Positions 43,191 through 54,317 of a stretch of DNA of 55,032 nucleotides are shown one piece after another. A model generated the notes under the pieces. That model had not been told where the DNA came from and did not search any database. It saw only the letters and a program-made list of their open reading frames with translations. The stretch lies in assembly GCA_905234565.1 (NCBI GenBank), contig CAJOHW010000005.1, forward strand, positions 1 through 55,032, given 5' to 3'. Each line of letters opens with the position of its first letter. Positions within the stretch are counted from its first letter, which is position 1. This DNA is from an uncultured Oscillibacter sp. GTDB lineage: Bacteria > Bacillota > Clostridia > Oscillospirales > Oscillospiraceae. A program made the position numbers and the translations under genes.

Positions 43191-43264
43191 CTCGCGCTCT
43201 AAAAGAGTTTCCACATTTTAGGTCACTGGCACGGCAACGGATGGTAAATCTTATCGTCCACAAG
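43191..43264 (-). repeat. Dispersed palindromic repeat, copy E
   Basis: Minus-oriented copy with tips CTTGTG and CGCGAG and outer ATA/TAT flanks (43188-43267). It carries the core CGTTGCCGTGCCAGTGACC. It lies between a stem-loop and the 3' end of the MBL gene. Confidence 0.9.
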
Positions 43265-43283
43265 TATCATCATAACCGCTTCG

Positions 43284-44225
43284 TCAGGGGATTTCGATGT
43301 GGACCGATTCGTGGAACACCGGATCCACCAGCCCGGGAATGGACACGGCGTCCGTAAAGCGCAGATCCTCCGTGTACTCCCGCAGAAGGGAGACGATATA
43401 GGGGTGGGGCAGCTCGTCCGGCCGTCCCGCCGCCACGCACACCACAATGGTCTTAGGCTGGAGCCGGGTGAGGAATTTCCGGGTGGTGGAGGACAGGGAG
43501 CCGTGGTGGGGCAGTTTCAGGATGTCACAGGGAGTGGTGGAGTCCCGGTCCCACAGGGCCGCGATGAAGTCTCCGCCCAGGACGATCTCTTTCCCATGGT
43601 AGTAGAGCCGCTGGCGGAGGCTGGCGATGTTCATGGACCGGCTCCAGTGCATGAGGGCGTACCGATCCCGATGCCCCCGGAAGGCGGCGTCGTAGATCCG
43701 CTTCTGGGCCGGGTACAGGGCGCTCTCCCCGAAGAACACGTCCATGGTCAGCTCCGGCGTCAGGCGGAACTGTTCCCGTTTGTCCCCCGGCAGTTCCGTA
43801 AAGTTTGCAATCCGTCTGGGGTGTTCCCGCAAGGCGGCGGCGTAAAAATTCACGCAGCGCAGCAGGTTCCGGGCCTGACCGGGGAGGCCGTTGTCCCCGT
43901 CCGGGTCCAGATCCGGGCACTCCGGCGGCGGTACATAGGCTGCCAGCAGATTTCCCACGGTGACGGCGTCCAGCACCCGGCCTAACCCCCCTACGTGATC
44001 CCGGTGGAAGTGGGTTAAGAGCAGGGCGTCCAGGTGGGATACGCCCTGTTTTTTCAAAAAGTCCCCGGCGAAGATCCGGCGGGACCGGGGATCAAGGTCC
44101 TGGGGATGGTCGTCCCGGCGGAGGGCGTCGTGGCCGCAGTCCACCAGCATGGAAAAGCCCGCCTCCGTCTCCCGGACCAGAATGGCGTCCCCGTTGCCCA
44201 CATTGATGAAGTCCAGAACCAGCAC
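43284..44225 (-). CDS. MBL-fold hydrolase (ComEC/Rec2-like domain)
   Basis: A 313-residue metallo-beta-lactamase-fold protein. LDFINVGNGDAILVRE at the start and LLTHFHRDHVGGLGRVLD (HxHxDH motif) match the soluble ComEC-like hydrolase group; LKLPHHGSLSSTTRKF is the second His region. No signal peptide or membrane helices, so not a DNA channel. Substrate unknown. I chose GTG 44225, 8 nt after AAAGGAG; a GTG at 44234 would overlap the ribosome binding site. Confidence 0.88.
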   Translation of the reverse strand: MLVLDFINVGNGDAILVRETEAGFSMLVDCGHDALRRDDHPQDLDPRSRRIFAGDFLKKQGVSHLDALLLTHFHRDHVGGLGRVLDAVTVGNLLAAYVPPPECPDLDPDGDNGLPGQARNLLRCVNFYAAALREHPRRIANFTELPGDKREQFRLTPELTMDVFFGESALYPAQKRIYDAAFRGHRDRYALMHWSRSMNIASLRQRLYYHGKEIVLGGDFIAALWDRDSTTPCDILKLPHHGSLSSTTRKFLTRLQPKTIVVCVAAGRPDELPHPYIVSLLREYTEDLRFTDAVSIPGLVDPVFHESVHIEIP

Positions 44226-44264
44226 GTCCCCCACTCCTTTCCGCGCACAGATCTTTATAGTTCT

Positions 44265-44864
44265 TTACAGTTCCCTCCGGCCCTCCAAGGCCCGCAGAAG
44301 GGTGGCCTCGTCGGCAAATTCCAGGTGCCCGCCTACGGGGATTCCATAGGCAAGGCGCGTGACCTTTACCCCCAGGGGCCGCAGGAGACGGGCCAGGTAC
44401 ATGGCGGTTGCCTCTCCCTCCGTGTCCGGATTGGTGGCCATAATGACCTCCGCCACTCCTCCAGCCTGGACCCGTTCCAGCAGAGGACGGATGGCCAGAT
44501 CCTCCGGCCCCACCCGGTTCAGGGGGGAGATGACGCCGTGGAGCACATGGTAGCGTCCCTGATACTCCCGGCTCCGCTCCATAGCCGCCACGTCCCGGGG
44601 ATCCGCCACCACGCAGATGGTGGAGGCGTCCCGTTTTTCTGACGCGCAGATGGGGCACAGCCCCCCGGCGGTGAAGTTCTGGCACACGGGGCAGAGGGTA
44701 ATGTTCTTTTTCGCGTCCACAAGGGCGCTGGCGAAGGCGTTCACGTCCTCCGCGGGAAGGCCCAATACAAAAAACGCTAAGCGCTGGGCGGTCTTGCCGC
44801 CGATGCCCGGAAGCCGGGCGAACTGTTCCACCAGCGTTTCCAGAGGCGCGGGAAAATACTCCAT
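44265..44864 (-). CDS. recR: Recombination mediator RecR
   Basis: A 199-residue DNA-binding ring protein of the RecFOR pathway. Helix-hairpin-helix LPGIGGKTAQRLAFF (about 18-32), zinc site CPVCQNFTAGGLCPIC (about 56-71), and TOPRIM domain with ICVVADPRDVAAME and ATNPDTEGEATAMYLA. ATG 44864 after GGGAGGAG, 11 bp past the upstream gene. No dnaX nearby. Confidence 0.97.
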   Translation of the reverse strand: MEYFPAPLETLVEQFARLPGIGGKTAQRLAFFVLGLPAEDVNAFASALVDAKKNITLCPVCQNFTAGGLCPICASEKRDASTICVVADPRDVAAMERSREYQGRYHVLHGVISPLNRVGPEDLAIRPLLERVQAGGVAEVIMATNPDTEGEATAMYLARLLRPLGVKVTRLAYGIPVGGHLEFADEATLLRALEGRREL

Positions 44865-44875
44865 AATCTCCTCCC

Positions 44876-45862
44876 TTATGCCTCTTGCGCCGGAGCGCCC
44901 TCATGGGGCAGGTCCATGGCGAACAGGGCCGACGCGCCGCCGGTGTGGACGAACACAATGGGGCCGCTGCCATTGAAAAAGCCCTTGCGCAGCAGTTCCA
45001 GGGTTCCGGCCCAGGCCTTCCCCGTGTAGACCGGATCCAGCAATACCCCTTCCAGACGGGCCATTTCTTCAATGTAAGGCGTGTCCGCCGGATTGGGCTG
45101 TCCGTATCCCGGGCCAATGTGGGGGGCGATACGCAGATCCCCCTCTTCCAGGGACAAGGGCTGGTCCAAAAGGGCCGCCGCGTCCGCCGCCAGCTGGGGG
45201 ATGATGTCCGCGAAGGGGTCCGTGTCCACGGCGATGCCCGTGACCTTCACGCCGGGGAGGTACATTTTGGCCCCCAGCAGCAGTCCCGCCGCCGTGCCGC
45301 CGGATCCGGCGGCGCAGACGATGTGCTCCACGCTGGGGCACTGACGGGCGATCTCGTCGGCGCACTCCACGTAGCCCAGAGACCCCAGGGGCGTGGACCC
45401 GCCTACGGGAATGGCGCAACTCTTGTGCCCCTGCCGGGACAGCTCCTCGTCCAGCTCCACCATGGCGTCATAGATCACGGCGTAGTTGTCCGTATCCACA
45501 AACCGGACCTCCGCCCCGAACAGCTCATCCAGCAGCAGATTCCCCCGCCGCTCCATGACCCCCCGGGCCTTCAAAAACAGCACACAGCGCATCCCTAAGC
45601 GGGCGGCGCAGGCGGCGGTGAGCATGGCGTGGTTGGACTGGGCCGCGCCGGTGGTGAACACGGTGTCACAACCCTTGTTTTTCGCGTCCGCCAGGAGGAA
45701 TTGGAGCTTTCGTACCTTGTTGCCCCCAAAAGCCACGCCGCACAGATCGTCCCGTTTGAGGAAGATCCGCCGCCCGTACCGGGCGCTGATGGATTTGAGC
45801 AGGCAGCAGGGGGTGGGAAACAGTCCCAGGGGCAGTTTGGGCAGCTCTTGCGGTTCTCTCAT
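44876..45862 (-). CDS. D-cysteine desulfhydrase / ACC deaminase family PLP enzyme
   Basis: A 328-residue fold-type II PLP enzyme. FLKRDDLCGVAFGGNKVRKLQF contains the PLP Lys, TTGAAQSNHAMLTAACAARLG binds the substrate carboxylate, and GSGGTAAGLLLGA the phosphate. Best fit is D-cysteine desulfhydrase, releasing pyruvate, ammonia and sulfide; ACC deaminase is less likely. ATG 45862 after GGGAGGATGA. It has a promoter at 45902-45930 and an imperfect palindrome at 45883-45899 in the leader. Confidence 0.9.
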   Translation of the reverse strand: MREPQELPKLPLGLFPTPCCLLKSISARYGRRIFLKRDDLCGVAFGGNKVRKLQFLLADAKNKGCDTVFTTGAAQSNHAMLTAACAARLGMRCVLFLKARGVMERRGNLLLDELFGAEVRFVDTDNYAVIYDAMVELDEELSRQGHKSCAIPVGGSTPLGSLGYVECADEIARQCPSVEHIVCAAGSGGTAAGLLLGAKMYLPGVKVTGIAVDTDPFADIIPQLAADAAALLDQPLSLEEGDLRIAPHIGPGYGQPNPADTPYIEEMARLEGVLLDPVYTGKAWAGTLELLRKGFFNGSGPIVFVHTGGASALFAMDLPHEGAPAQEA

Positions 45863-45882
45863 GGTCTCATCCTCCCGAAAAC

Positions 45883-45899
45883 GCGAAGCAACGTTTCGC
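45883..45899. promoter_or_regulatory. Palindrome in the leader of the desulfhydrase gene
   Basis: GCGAAGCAACGTTTCGC has complementary GCGAA and TTCGC arms with an AACGTT centre, lying directly after the promoter. Possible operator; reader unknown. Confidence 0.4.
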
Positions 45900-45901
45900 T
45901 C

Positions 45902-45930
45902 AGTCTAACAGACTTCTCCCGTAAAAGCAA
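45902..45930 (-). promoter_or_regulatory. Promoter of the desulfhydrase gene
   Basis: On the minus strand TTGCTT (45925-45930) and TAGACT (45902-45907) are 17 bp apart. Confidence 0.6.
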
Positions 45931-46035
45931 GCCCTTCGTCCAAAAGGGGAAGAATTTTCCCGGAACCTCTGGGGAGATCGTGAATATGCACAAGGAAAGG
46001 GAGAAAAAACTGGCGTTTGGGACAGCGGCCAACGC

Positions 46036-46064
46036 TTGCGAAAAAGTGCGGATACGCTTATAAT
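46036..46064 (+). promoter_or_regulatory. Promoter of the sucrose operon
   Basis: TTGCGA (46036-46041) and a perfect TATAAT (46059-46064) are separated by 17 bp, with the LacI-type operator just downstream. Confidence 0.8.
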
Positions 46065-46069
46065 TGGCT

Positions 46070-46083
46070 TGAAAACGTTTGCA
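46070..46083. promoter_or_regulatory. LacI-family operator
   Basis: TGAAAACGTTTGCA has the palindromic AAACGTTT centre (46073-46080) of LacI/ScrR-type operators and covers the expected start site. It also fits a CcpA cre site with one mismatch, so either reader is possible. Confidence 0.7.
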
Positions 46084-46138
46084 GTTCCGGCAGAATCCCA
46101 CGGGACTGCGGAAAAAACGTGGAGAGAGGAGACAGCGC

Positions 46139-47166
46139 ATGAAACTGGATTTGCTGACCATCGGGGAGGTCCTGGTGGACCTGACCCAGACCGGCGTGGA
46201 CGAGCGGGGCGTCCGTCTGCTGGCGGCCAACCCCGGCGGCGCGCCGGCCAACGCCGCCGTAGCCGCCGCCCGTCTGGGAGCCAAGGCCGGTTTTGCCGGG
46301 TGCGTGGGGGCGGACTCCTTCGGAGACGGCCTGGCCCAGACCCTCCGGGACAACAACGTGGACGTGACCGCCCTGGCGGTGGACCGCAGCGTCCCCACCA
46401 CCCTGGCGGTGGTGACGGTGAACGAGACGGGGGAGCGGAGTTTCACCTTCTACCGTGCCCCCGGGGCGGATCTGCGCCTGACCCGGGAACAGATCCCCAA
46501 TGATCTGCTCTATGGGGCCAGAATCGTCCACTTTGGCAGCGTCAGCCTGACGGGGGATCCTGCCCGGACCGCCACGCTGAAAGCGGCGGAGGACGCCAAG
46601 GCCCACGGCGCGCTGATCACCTACGATCCCAACTACCGCCCCGCCCTTTGGCCCCAGGGAGAGGACGCCCAGGGCTGGATGCGAAAGCCTCTGCCTCTTG
46701 TGGACGTGCTGAAAATCAGCGATGAGGAGATGGTGCTGCTCTCCGGCGAGAGCACTCCCGCCGCCGCCGCAACGGCTCTGGCCGCCCAGGGGATCCGGCT
46801 GGTACTCATCACCCTGGGAGATGCCGGGGTGTACTACCGCTTTGGGGACCTGTCCGGCACGGTGCAGGGGTACTCCGTGAAAGTGGCGGACACCAACGGT
46901 GCCGGGGACACCTTCTTTGGCGCGGTGCTGCGGTGCCTGTCCCGCCGGGAAGGTTTGCTGGACGATCTGGGCCAGGAGGAACTGGAGCGGATCCTGCGCT
47001 TCTCCAACAAGGCCGCGTCCCTGACCGTCAGCCGTCCCGGGGCCATTCCCGCCATGCCCTACCTGTCGGAACTGGAAAAAGAAGTGGCCGGCATGAAACA
47101 GAAAGTGGCGGAATTGGAGCGGGAGATCGCCGTCCTGGAGGACGAGGTGAAAGAGGAGGCAGCGAC

Positions 47167-47170
<4 letters not shown>
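46139..47170 (+). CDS. scrK: PfkB-family fructokinase with C-terminal coiled coil
   Basis: A 343-residue sugar kinase. GEVLVDLTQTG and NPGGAPANAAVAAARLG are the N-terminal PfkB signature, and VADTNGAGDTFFGAVL the catalytic one with Asp base. Best fit is fructokinase, phosphorylating fructose released from sucrose. The last about 30 residues (LEKEVAGMKQKVAELEREIA onwards) form a heptad coiled coil absent from most family members. ATG 46139 after GAGAGGAG. First gene of a three-gene operon; its stop overlaps the next start. Confidence 0.92.
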
Positions 47171-49004
<1,834 letters not shown>

Positions 49005-49008
<4 letters not shown>

Positions 49009-49985
49009 CCCTCAAGGAGGTGGCGCGGCTGGCGGGGGTATCTCCCTCGTCAGTCAGCCGGTACTTAAACGGCGGGCCGTTGAGCCGGGAAAAGCGCGCC
49101 GCCATCCAGGCCGTCATCCAGCGCACGGGGTACTTCCCCAACCAGGCCGCCCATACCCTGCGCACCGGACGGGTCCGGCAGGTGGGGGTGATTGTGCCCC
49201 GGATCCACTCCGACGCCGTCAGCCAGGTCACCGCCGGCATGGCGGAGGTGCTGTCCCGGCAGGGCTATCTGCCCATTCTGGGCTGCACGGACCGAAATCC
49301 GGACCAGGAGGCCCGGTATCTGGAACTGATGCAGGCCTATCACGTGGCGGGAATCATTCTGATGGGGTCCCTGGTTACGGAGGAACTTTTAGAACTGTAC
49401 CGGGCCTGCCGTCTGCCCCTGGTGATCACGGGGCAGCGGTTCCCGGGGTTCCACTGCGTGTTCCACGAGGACTACCTTGCCATGCGGGAACTGGCAAAAC
49501 GGATGCTGGACCGGGGACGGCGGCGGTTCGTGTACATCGGCGCGGATGAGCGGGATGTGGCTGTGGGCAGGGAGCGTCTGCGGGGGGCCCGGGACGCCTT
49601 GTACGCGGGAGGCCGCAACGCGGAGGAGATGCCCGTAGCCGTAGGGGATTTCACCTGGGAGAGCGGCTACTGGAGAATGTGCCAGCTGCTGGAAAACTTC
49701 CCGGAGACGGACGGGGTCCTCTGCGCCACGGATACTCTGGCCCAGGGGGCGCTGCTGGCCCTGCGGGAGTCGGGACGCCGGGTGCCGGAGGACGTGGGCA
49801 TCGCCGGGGTGGGGGACAACTGGGCGGACCAGATCTCCGTTCCCCGGCTGACCTCCGCCTGTCTGGATCAGTTCCAGTGCGGACGGGAGGCCGCCTCCAT
49901 CCTCTTGCAGCTCATGGAGGATCCCACCTCCGCCCCTTGGCAGAAATCCTTAGACTATGCCGTGGCGGACCGGGGATCTCTTTAA
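49005..49985 (+). CDS. LacI-family sucrose regulator
   Basis: A 326-residue LacI/GalR repressor. Helix-turn-helix MTLKEVARLAGVSPSSVSRY with hinge region at the N-terminus and a periplasmic-binding-protein-like effector domain (VGVIVPRIHSDAVSQVTAG, GVLCATDTLAQGALLAL). ATG 49005 overlaps the amylosucrase stop (ATGA); GTG 48984 is possible. It likely binds the AAACGTTT operator upstream of scrK and autoregulates the operon. Confidence 0.92.
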
Positions 49986-50032
49986 GTACTTATCTTTACT
50001 ATACGGTTTCCGCGGCCTTTACGGCGGATCGG

Positions 50033-50947
50033 TTAGACCTGGGGAGAATCCCCGGTTCCGATCCGCCGGAGAAGCCGCTCCATATCCTCCGGAAGGGAGG
50101 AGTCCACCCGCACTTCCTCCTTCGTCACCGGATGGACCATGCGCAGAGCACAGGAGTGGAGGGCCGGACGGGCAATCAGGTCTGGGTCCTCCCTGCCGTA
50201 CAGCCAGTCCCCTGCCAGGGGGCAGCCTTTCCAGGTCATGTGGAGGCGCAGCTGGTGGGTGCGTCCCGTCTGGGGCAGCAGCCGCAGAAGGGACAGTCCC
50301 CCGCCGGAGGCCAGCACGGCGTACCGGGTCAGGGCAGGGGCGCCGTCCGGCCGGACCTGCCGGGCGATGGCGGAACTCTCGTCCCGGCCGATAGGGGCGT
50401 CGATGACGCCGATGGGTGGATCCGGTGTCCCCAAGCAGATTCCCCGGTACTCCCGCCGGAACCGGGGGCTGTGGAGGGCCCGGCGCAGCAGGTCGTGGAC
50501 ATAGCCGCTCTTAGCCACCACCATGAGCCCTGTGGTGCCCTTGTCCAGCCGGTTCACCGGGTGGAACAGGAAGTCCGTCCCCCGGGACCAGGCCAGGGCC
50601 CCCGCCACCGTAGGGGCCTCCGGAGAAAAGTTGGAGGCGTGGGCGGTCATGCCGGCGGGCTTGTCGGCAATGAGCAGATACTCGTCCTCCCAGACAATGG
50701 GCAGGGGCCAGTTCCCCGGTACCACCGCCTTTTTCGGCTTCTTCCGGTCCCCGATCTCCACGATCATGATATCCCCGGCCCGGAGGACCCGATCTGTGAA
50801 AGCCCGCTGTCCGTTGACCAGGATGCCGGTGTCGGCAAAGGCCGCCCGAGACACCGCCCGGGCGGAAAATCCCAGGCGGGAGCGCAGATACCGCCGCACC
50901 GTCAGCCCCTCTTCCTCCGGCGCAATGGCCCGGGTAATCGTCTCCAT
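50033..50947 (-). CDS. RluA-family pseudouridine synthase
   Basis: A 304-residue RNA pseudouridine synthase with an N-terminal S4-like domain (about 15-75, VRRYLRSRLGFSARAVSRA) and catalytic HPVNRLDKGTTGLMVVAKS with the essential Asp. LPQTGRTHQLRLHM is the second conserved motif. Target likely 23S rRNA or tRNA (RluD/YlyB-like), not resolved. ATG 50947 after AAGGAGG. Confidence 0.94.
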   Translation of the reverse strand: METITRAIAPEEEGLTVRRYLRSRLGFSARAVSRAAFADTGILVNGQRAFTDRVLRAGDIMIVEIGDRKKPKKAVVPGNWPLPIVWEDEYLLIADKPAGMTAHASNFSPEAPTVAGALAWSRGTDFLFHPVNRLDKGTTGLMVVAKSGYVHDLLRRALHSPRFRREYRGICLGTPDPPIGVIDAPIGRDESSAIARQVRPDGAPALTRYAVLASGGGLSLLRLLPQTGRTHQLRLHMTWKGCPLAGDWLYGREDPDLIARPALHSCALRMVHPVTKEEVRVDSSLPEDMERLLRRIGTGDSPQV

Positions 50948-51069
50948 GCCGGACGCCTCCTTCCGTCTCATACATAGATTTCATCGGATAAAACAAACAC
51001 ATACAGGCTTAGGATACCACGGACGGCGGGATTTGTACAGGCGCCGGATAAAAAGAAAGGAGCCAGAGC

Positions 51070-51990
51070 ATGAAAACAACCCTTGTGGTCATGGCCGCGG
51101 GCATGGGCAGCCGCTACGGCGGGGACAAACAGACCGACGGCATCGGCCCCCACCGGGAGACGCTGATGGAGTACGCGGTGTATGACGCGGTCCGGGCGGG
51201 CTTCCGCAAGGCGGTGTTTATTGTGAAGCCGGGAATGCGGGAGACCATGGAGATCCTCATTGGGGACCGGCTCCGGCGCTATCGGACGCCGGAGGGGGAC
51301 CAGGTGGAGGTGGCCTATGTCTACCAGGACTTCTCCTCCATTCCGTCTTTCTACCACATCCCAGAGGGCCGGACCCGTCCCTTCGGCACGGGCCACGCTC
51401 TGCTCTGCGCCGCCGACGCGGTACAGGAGCCCTTCTGCGTCATCAACGCCGATGACTACTACGGTGCGGACGCCTACCGGGTCATGCGGGAGGCACTGGT
51501 GTCCCTGCCGGAGCGGGGGAGAGCCGCCATGGTGGGATATGTTTTGGAAAACACCGTGTCCCGGGGAGGCACCGTGTCCCGGGGGATCTGCCAAGTGGAA
51601 CAGGGGATGCTCCGGGGCATCCAGGAGCGGCTGAAAATCGGCTATGCCCCGGACGGCGGCCTGTGGGACGAGGACACGGGAGAAAAACTGTCCCCGGATG
51701 CCGTGACCTCCATGAACCTGTGGGGCTTCGCGCCGTCCATCTTCCCGGTGTTCCAAAGGGCCTTTGAGACGTTTCTGCGGACAAAGGCGGGGGACAATCC
51801 CAAGGCAGAGTGCCAACTGCCCACAGTGGTGGGAGCGGAGATGGCGGCGGGAGAACTGGAAGTGGAGGTTCTCCACTCCCAGGATGCCTGGTTCGGCATG
51901 ACCTACCGGGAGGACCGGGAGAACGTGGCCCGGAAACTCGCGGAACTCCATCAGACCGGACGGTATCCCGATTCCCTGTGGGGAGTGTAA
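51070..51990 (+). CDS. Sugar-phosphate nucleotidyltransferase-like protein
   Basis: A 306-residue NTP-transferase. MAAGMGSRYGGDKQTDGIGP is the nucleotide-binding loop (GxGxR form), and FCVINADDYYGADAYR holds the metal-binding Asp. The C-terminal part (VTSMNLWGFAPSIFPVF) is like stand-alone proteins annotated nucleotidyltransferase; the activated sugar is unknown. ATG 51070 after AAAGGAG. It lies 52 bp upstream of the SulP gene on the same strand. Confidence 0.88.
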   Translation: MKTTLVVMAAGMGSRYGGDKQTDGIGPHRETLMEYAVYDAVRAGFRKAVFIVKPGMRETMEILIGDRLRRYRTPEGDQVEVAYVYQDFSSIPSFYHIPEGRTRPFGTGHALLCAADAVQEPFCVINADDYYGADAYRVMREALVSLPERGRAAMVGYVLENTVSRGGTVSRGICQVEQGMLRGIQERLKIGYAPDGGLWDEDTGEKLSPDAVTSMNLWGFAPSIFPVFQRAFETFLRTKAGDNPKAECQLPTVVGAEMAAGELEVEVLHSQDAWFGMTYREDRENVARKLAELHQTGRYPDSLWGV

Positions 51991-52042
51991 AAAGAGAAGC
52001 AATCCTGGACACGTGATTTTCAAAACAGAACAGGAGGCGCGT

Positions 52043-54223
52043 ATGGAACAGTTCCATGTCAACAGCCGCAAAGCCCTGACGGGAGATCTCCTGACGGGCG
52101 TGGTGATTGCCCTGCTCTCAGTGCCCTTGTCCATGGGCTATGCCCAGGTAGCGGGCCTGCCGCCCCAGTACGGCCTGTACGGCTCCTTAATCCCGGTGCT
52201 GGCCTATGCCCTGCTGACCAGTTCTCCTCGGTTCGTGTTCGGCGTGGACGCCGCCCCGGCGGCCCTGGTGGCGGCCCTGGTGCCGGAACTGGGCGTGGCC
52301 GCCGGAGGGGAGGAGGCGGTGTCCACCGTGGCCGCCATCACCCTGCTGACCTCCTTCTGGCTGTTTCTCTTTTGGACAGTCCGGGGCGGACGGTTCGCCC
52401 AATTCGTGTCGGAACCGGTGCTGGGAGGCTGCGTCACGGGGATTTCCAGCATTGTGATTCTCTCCCAGGTCCCCAAACTCTTTGGGGGAGCCACTACCGG
52501 AGGACGGGCCCCGGCCCTGATTGCCCAGATCCTCCGGGAACTGTCCGGGTTCCATCCGCTGTCCTTTGTACTGGGCTTTGCCACCATTGCGGCCATCCTC
52601 ATCGGACGGCGCTATACGAAAATGAGCCTGTCCGTGGTGGCCATGGGGATTGGCATCGTCTTGCAGGCGGCATTCCACCTGGACCGCTATGGCGTAGCCC
52701 TGGCGGGACCGGTTCCCACGGGACTGCCTCTAATCCGTCCCTTCTCTTTTGCCCATCTGGTCCACCATAAGGAGGCCATTGCGGTAGACACCCTGGCCAT
52801 TGCCCTGGTCATCGCGGCGGAGACCCTGGTGGCCACTAAAGACCGGGGAAGAAAATACCGGGAGCCTATCGACAATCAGAGGGAACTGCTGGCCTACGCG
52901 GTGGGAAACTTCACCGCCGCCCTGTTTGGCAGCAGCCCTGTGACGGGCAGTTTGTCCCGGACCAACCGGGCCAATTACTTAGGCGTTTCCAGCCAGTGGA
53001 TGAGCATCTCCGCCTTTGTGGTGACGACCCTGGTTCTGCTGTTTGGCGCGCCGCTGCTGTCCTATCTGCCAGTGCCTGTGATGACGGGGATCGTCATCTC
53101 GTCTCTGTGTACGATCTTGGAATTCTCCCTGGCGGCCTCCTTCTGGAAGCTGGACCGGCCCAGTTTCTTCATCTTCGCGGCGGCCTTTGGGGCGGAGATG
53201 CTGGGACTGGCGGAGGGCGTCTTGGTGGGGGTGGTGCTGTCCTTCGCGGCCTTCACCATGCGGGCCACCGCCCAGCCCAGTTACTTTCTGGGCTGCATGG
53301 AGGGGCATGACGGGTTCTTTGACCTGAGCCAGACCCCCCACGCCCGGCCCATTGAGCAGACCGTGATCTATCAGTTCAACGGTCCCCTGTTCTTTGCCAC
53401 CATCGACGGCTTTGAACAGGATCTCCGGGGCGCTCTGCGGGACGATACGGCTCTGGTGGTGGTCACCGGGGTATCCTCTGTGGACCTGTTCGCGGCGGAG
53501 CGGCTGGAACATTTCTACAAGGAACTGCGGGAGCGGGACATTCTCTTTTTTCTGGCGGGACACGCCGCTGCCGTCAACCAGCAGCTCATTGATTATGGCG
53601 CGGAGGAATTGATCCAGCAGGGAGCGGTCCGTCAGAGGCTGACCCAGGCCCTGATTGCCGGGGGACTGACTCCGCCCTATCCTTTAGAATCCGGCGGGCA
53701 GGAGCATTGGAGCCGGGGCAACGCAGCCTTGGAGAATTTCTCCTGGGCTTACGGCACCCAGGCCGGAGAACGGCTTGCGTGTCTCTCCTGTACTCTGACG
53801 GAAAACGTCCTGGCGGGAGAAGAACTGGATTTTGCGCATATGAGCCAGGCGGAGCAGGAGATCGCTGGGGAACTGTGGAACAGCGAGGACGAGAAGGAAT
53901 ACTTCAGTATGCTGGAAATGGTCCTGGCCGCCGAGGACGCGGAACAGCGGGATTCCTTCCACACCATGGCCCGGGAGATGCTGGAACACCGGGTGATGCT
54001 GGAACGCCAGCTCTACCACAGCGGACACCAGGCCCTGCTGGAACGGTTCCTCCGGTTCCGGGAACAGCGGGAGGCGGAGTTTTTGGAGCGGCTTCCGGAG
54101 GCGGAGGCACTGTTGGAAGAACAGCGGGCGCGGTATCAGAAAGCCCTGCGCAAAGAGGACCCGGTGCTGGCGAAACTCGTGGCGAAAGCGGCGTGGAGGG
54201 AAGGAGAAGAATCTACCCGTTGA
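52043..54223 (+). CDS. SulP family anion transporter with STAS and long helical C-terminus
   Basis: A 726-residue membrane transporter. The SulP core (about 10-400) has family-like MGYAQVAGLPPQYGLYGSL near the N-terminus and GSSPVTGSLSRTN. A STAS domain follows (about 430-535, LFFATIDGFEQDLRGALRDD and VVVTGVSSVDLFAAE). About 185 further residues are mostly charged helix (residues 540-726, many Glu/Arg) without a domain I know; bacterial SulP proteins usually end after STAS. Substrate may be sulfate, bicarbonate or dicarboxylate. ATG 52043 after AGGAGG. The stop codon lies in the -35 of the tRNA promoter. Confidence 0.9.
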   Translation: MEQFHVNSRKALTGDLLTGVVIALLSVPLSMGYAQVAGLPPQYGLYGSLIPVLAYALLTSSPRFVFGVDAAPAALVAALVPELGVAAGGEEAVSTVAAITLLTSFWLFLFWTVRGGRFAQFVSEPVLGGCVTGISSIVILSQVPKLFGGATTGGRAPALIAQILRELSGFHPLSFVLGFATIAAILIGRRYTKMSLSVVAMGIGIVLQAAFHLDRYGVALAGPVPTGLPLIRPFSFAHLVHHKEAIAVDTLAIALVIAAETLVATKDRGRKYREPIDNQRELLAYAVGNFTAALFGSSPVTGSLSRTNRANYLGVSSQWMSISAFVVTTLVLLFGAPLLSYLPVPVMTGIVISSLCTILEFSLAASFWKLDRPSFFIFAAAFGAEMLGLAEGVLVGVVLSFAAFTMRATAQPSYFLGCMEGHDGFFDLSQTPHARPIEQTVIYQFNGPLFFATIDGFEQDLRGALRDDTALVVVTGVSSVDLFAAERLEHFYKELRERDILFFLAGHAAAVNQQLIDYGAEELIQQGAVRQRLTQALIAGGLTPPYPLESGGQEHWSRGNAALENFSWAYGTQAGERLACLSCTLTENVLAGEELDFAHMSQAEQEIAGELWNSEDEKEYFSMLEMVLAAEDAEQRDSFHTMAREMLEHRVMLERQLYHSGHQALLERFLRFREQREAEFLERLPEAEALLEEQRARYQKALRKEDPVLAKLVAKAAWREGEESTR

Positions 54224-54248
54224 CAAATCCGGGGAAAATGGCTAAAAT
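54220..54248 (+). promoter_or_regulatory. tRNA promoter
   Basis: A perfect TTGACA (54220-54225) overlapping the SulP stop codon and TAAAAT (54243-54248) with a 17-bp spacer. It should transcribe both the truncated and the intact tRNA-Arg. Confidence 0.85.
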
Positions 54249-54274
54249 AAGAGGACCAGGGAAAGTTGTTCTCT

Positions 54275-54317
54275 GCCCACGTAGCTCAGTAGGATAGAGC
54301 GGCCGCCTCCTAAGTGG
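54275..54317 (+). pseudogene. Truncated tRNA-Arg, 5' half
   Basis: GCCCACG acceptor arm, D-arm and anticodon stem-loop with CCT anticodon match the intact tRNA-Arg downstream with three substitutions over about 40 bases, then homology stops just after the anticodon loop. The T-arm and 3' acceptor strand are missing. Confidence 0.85.
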
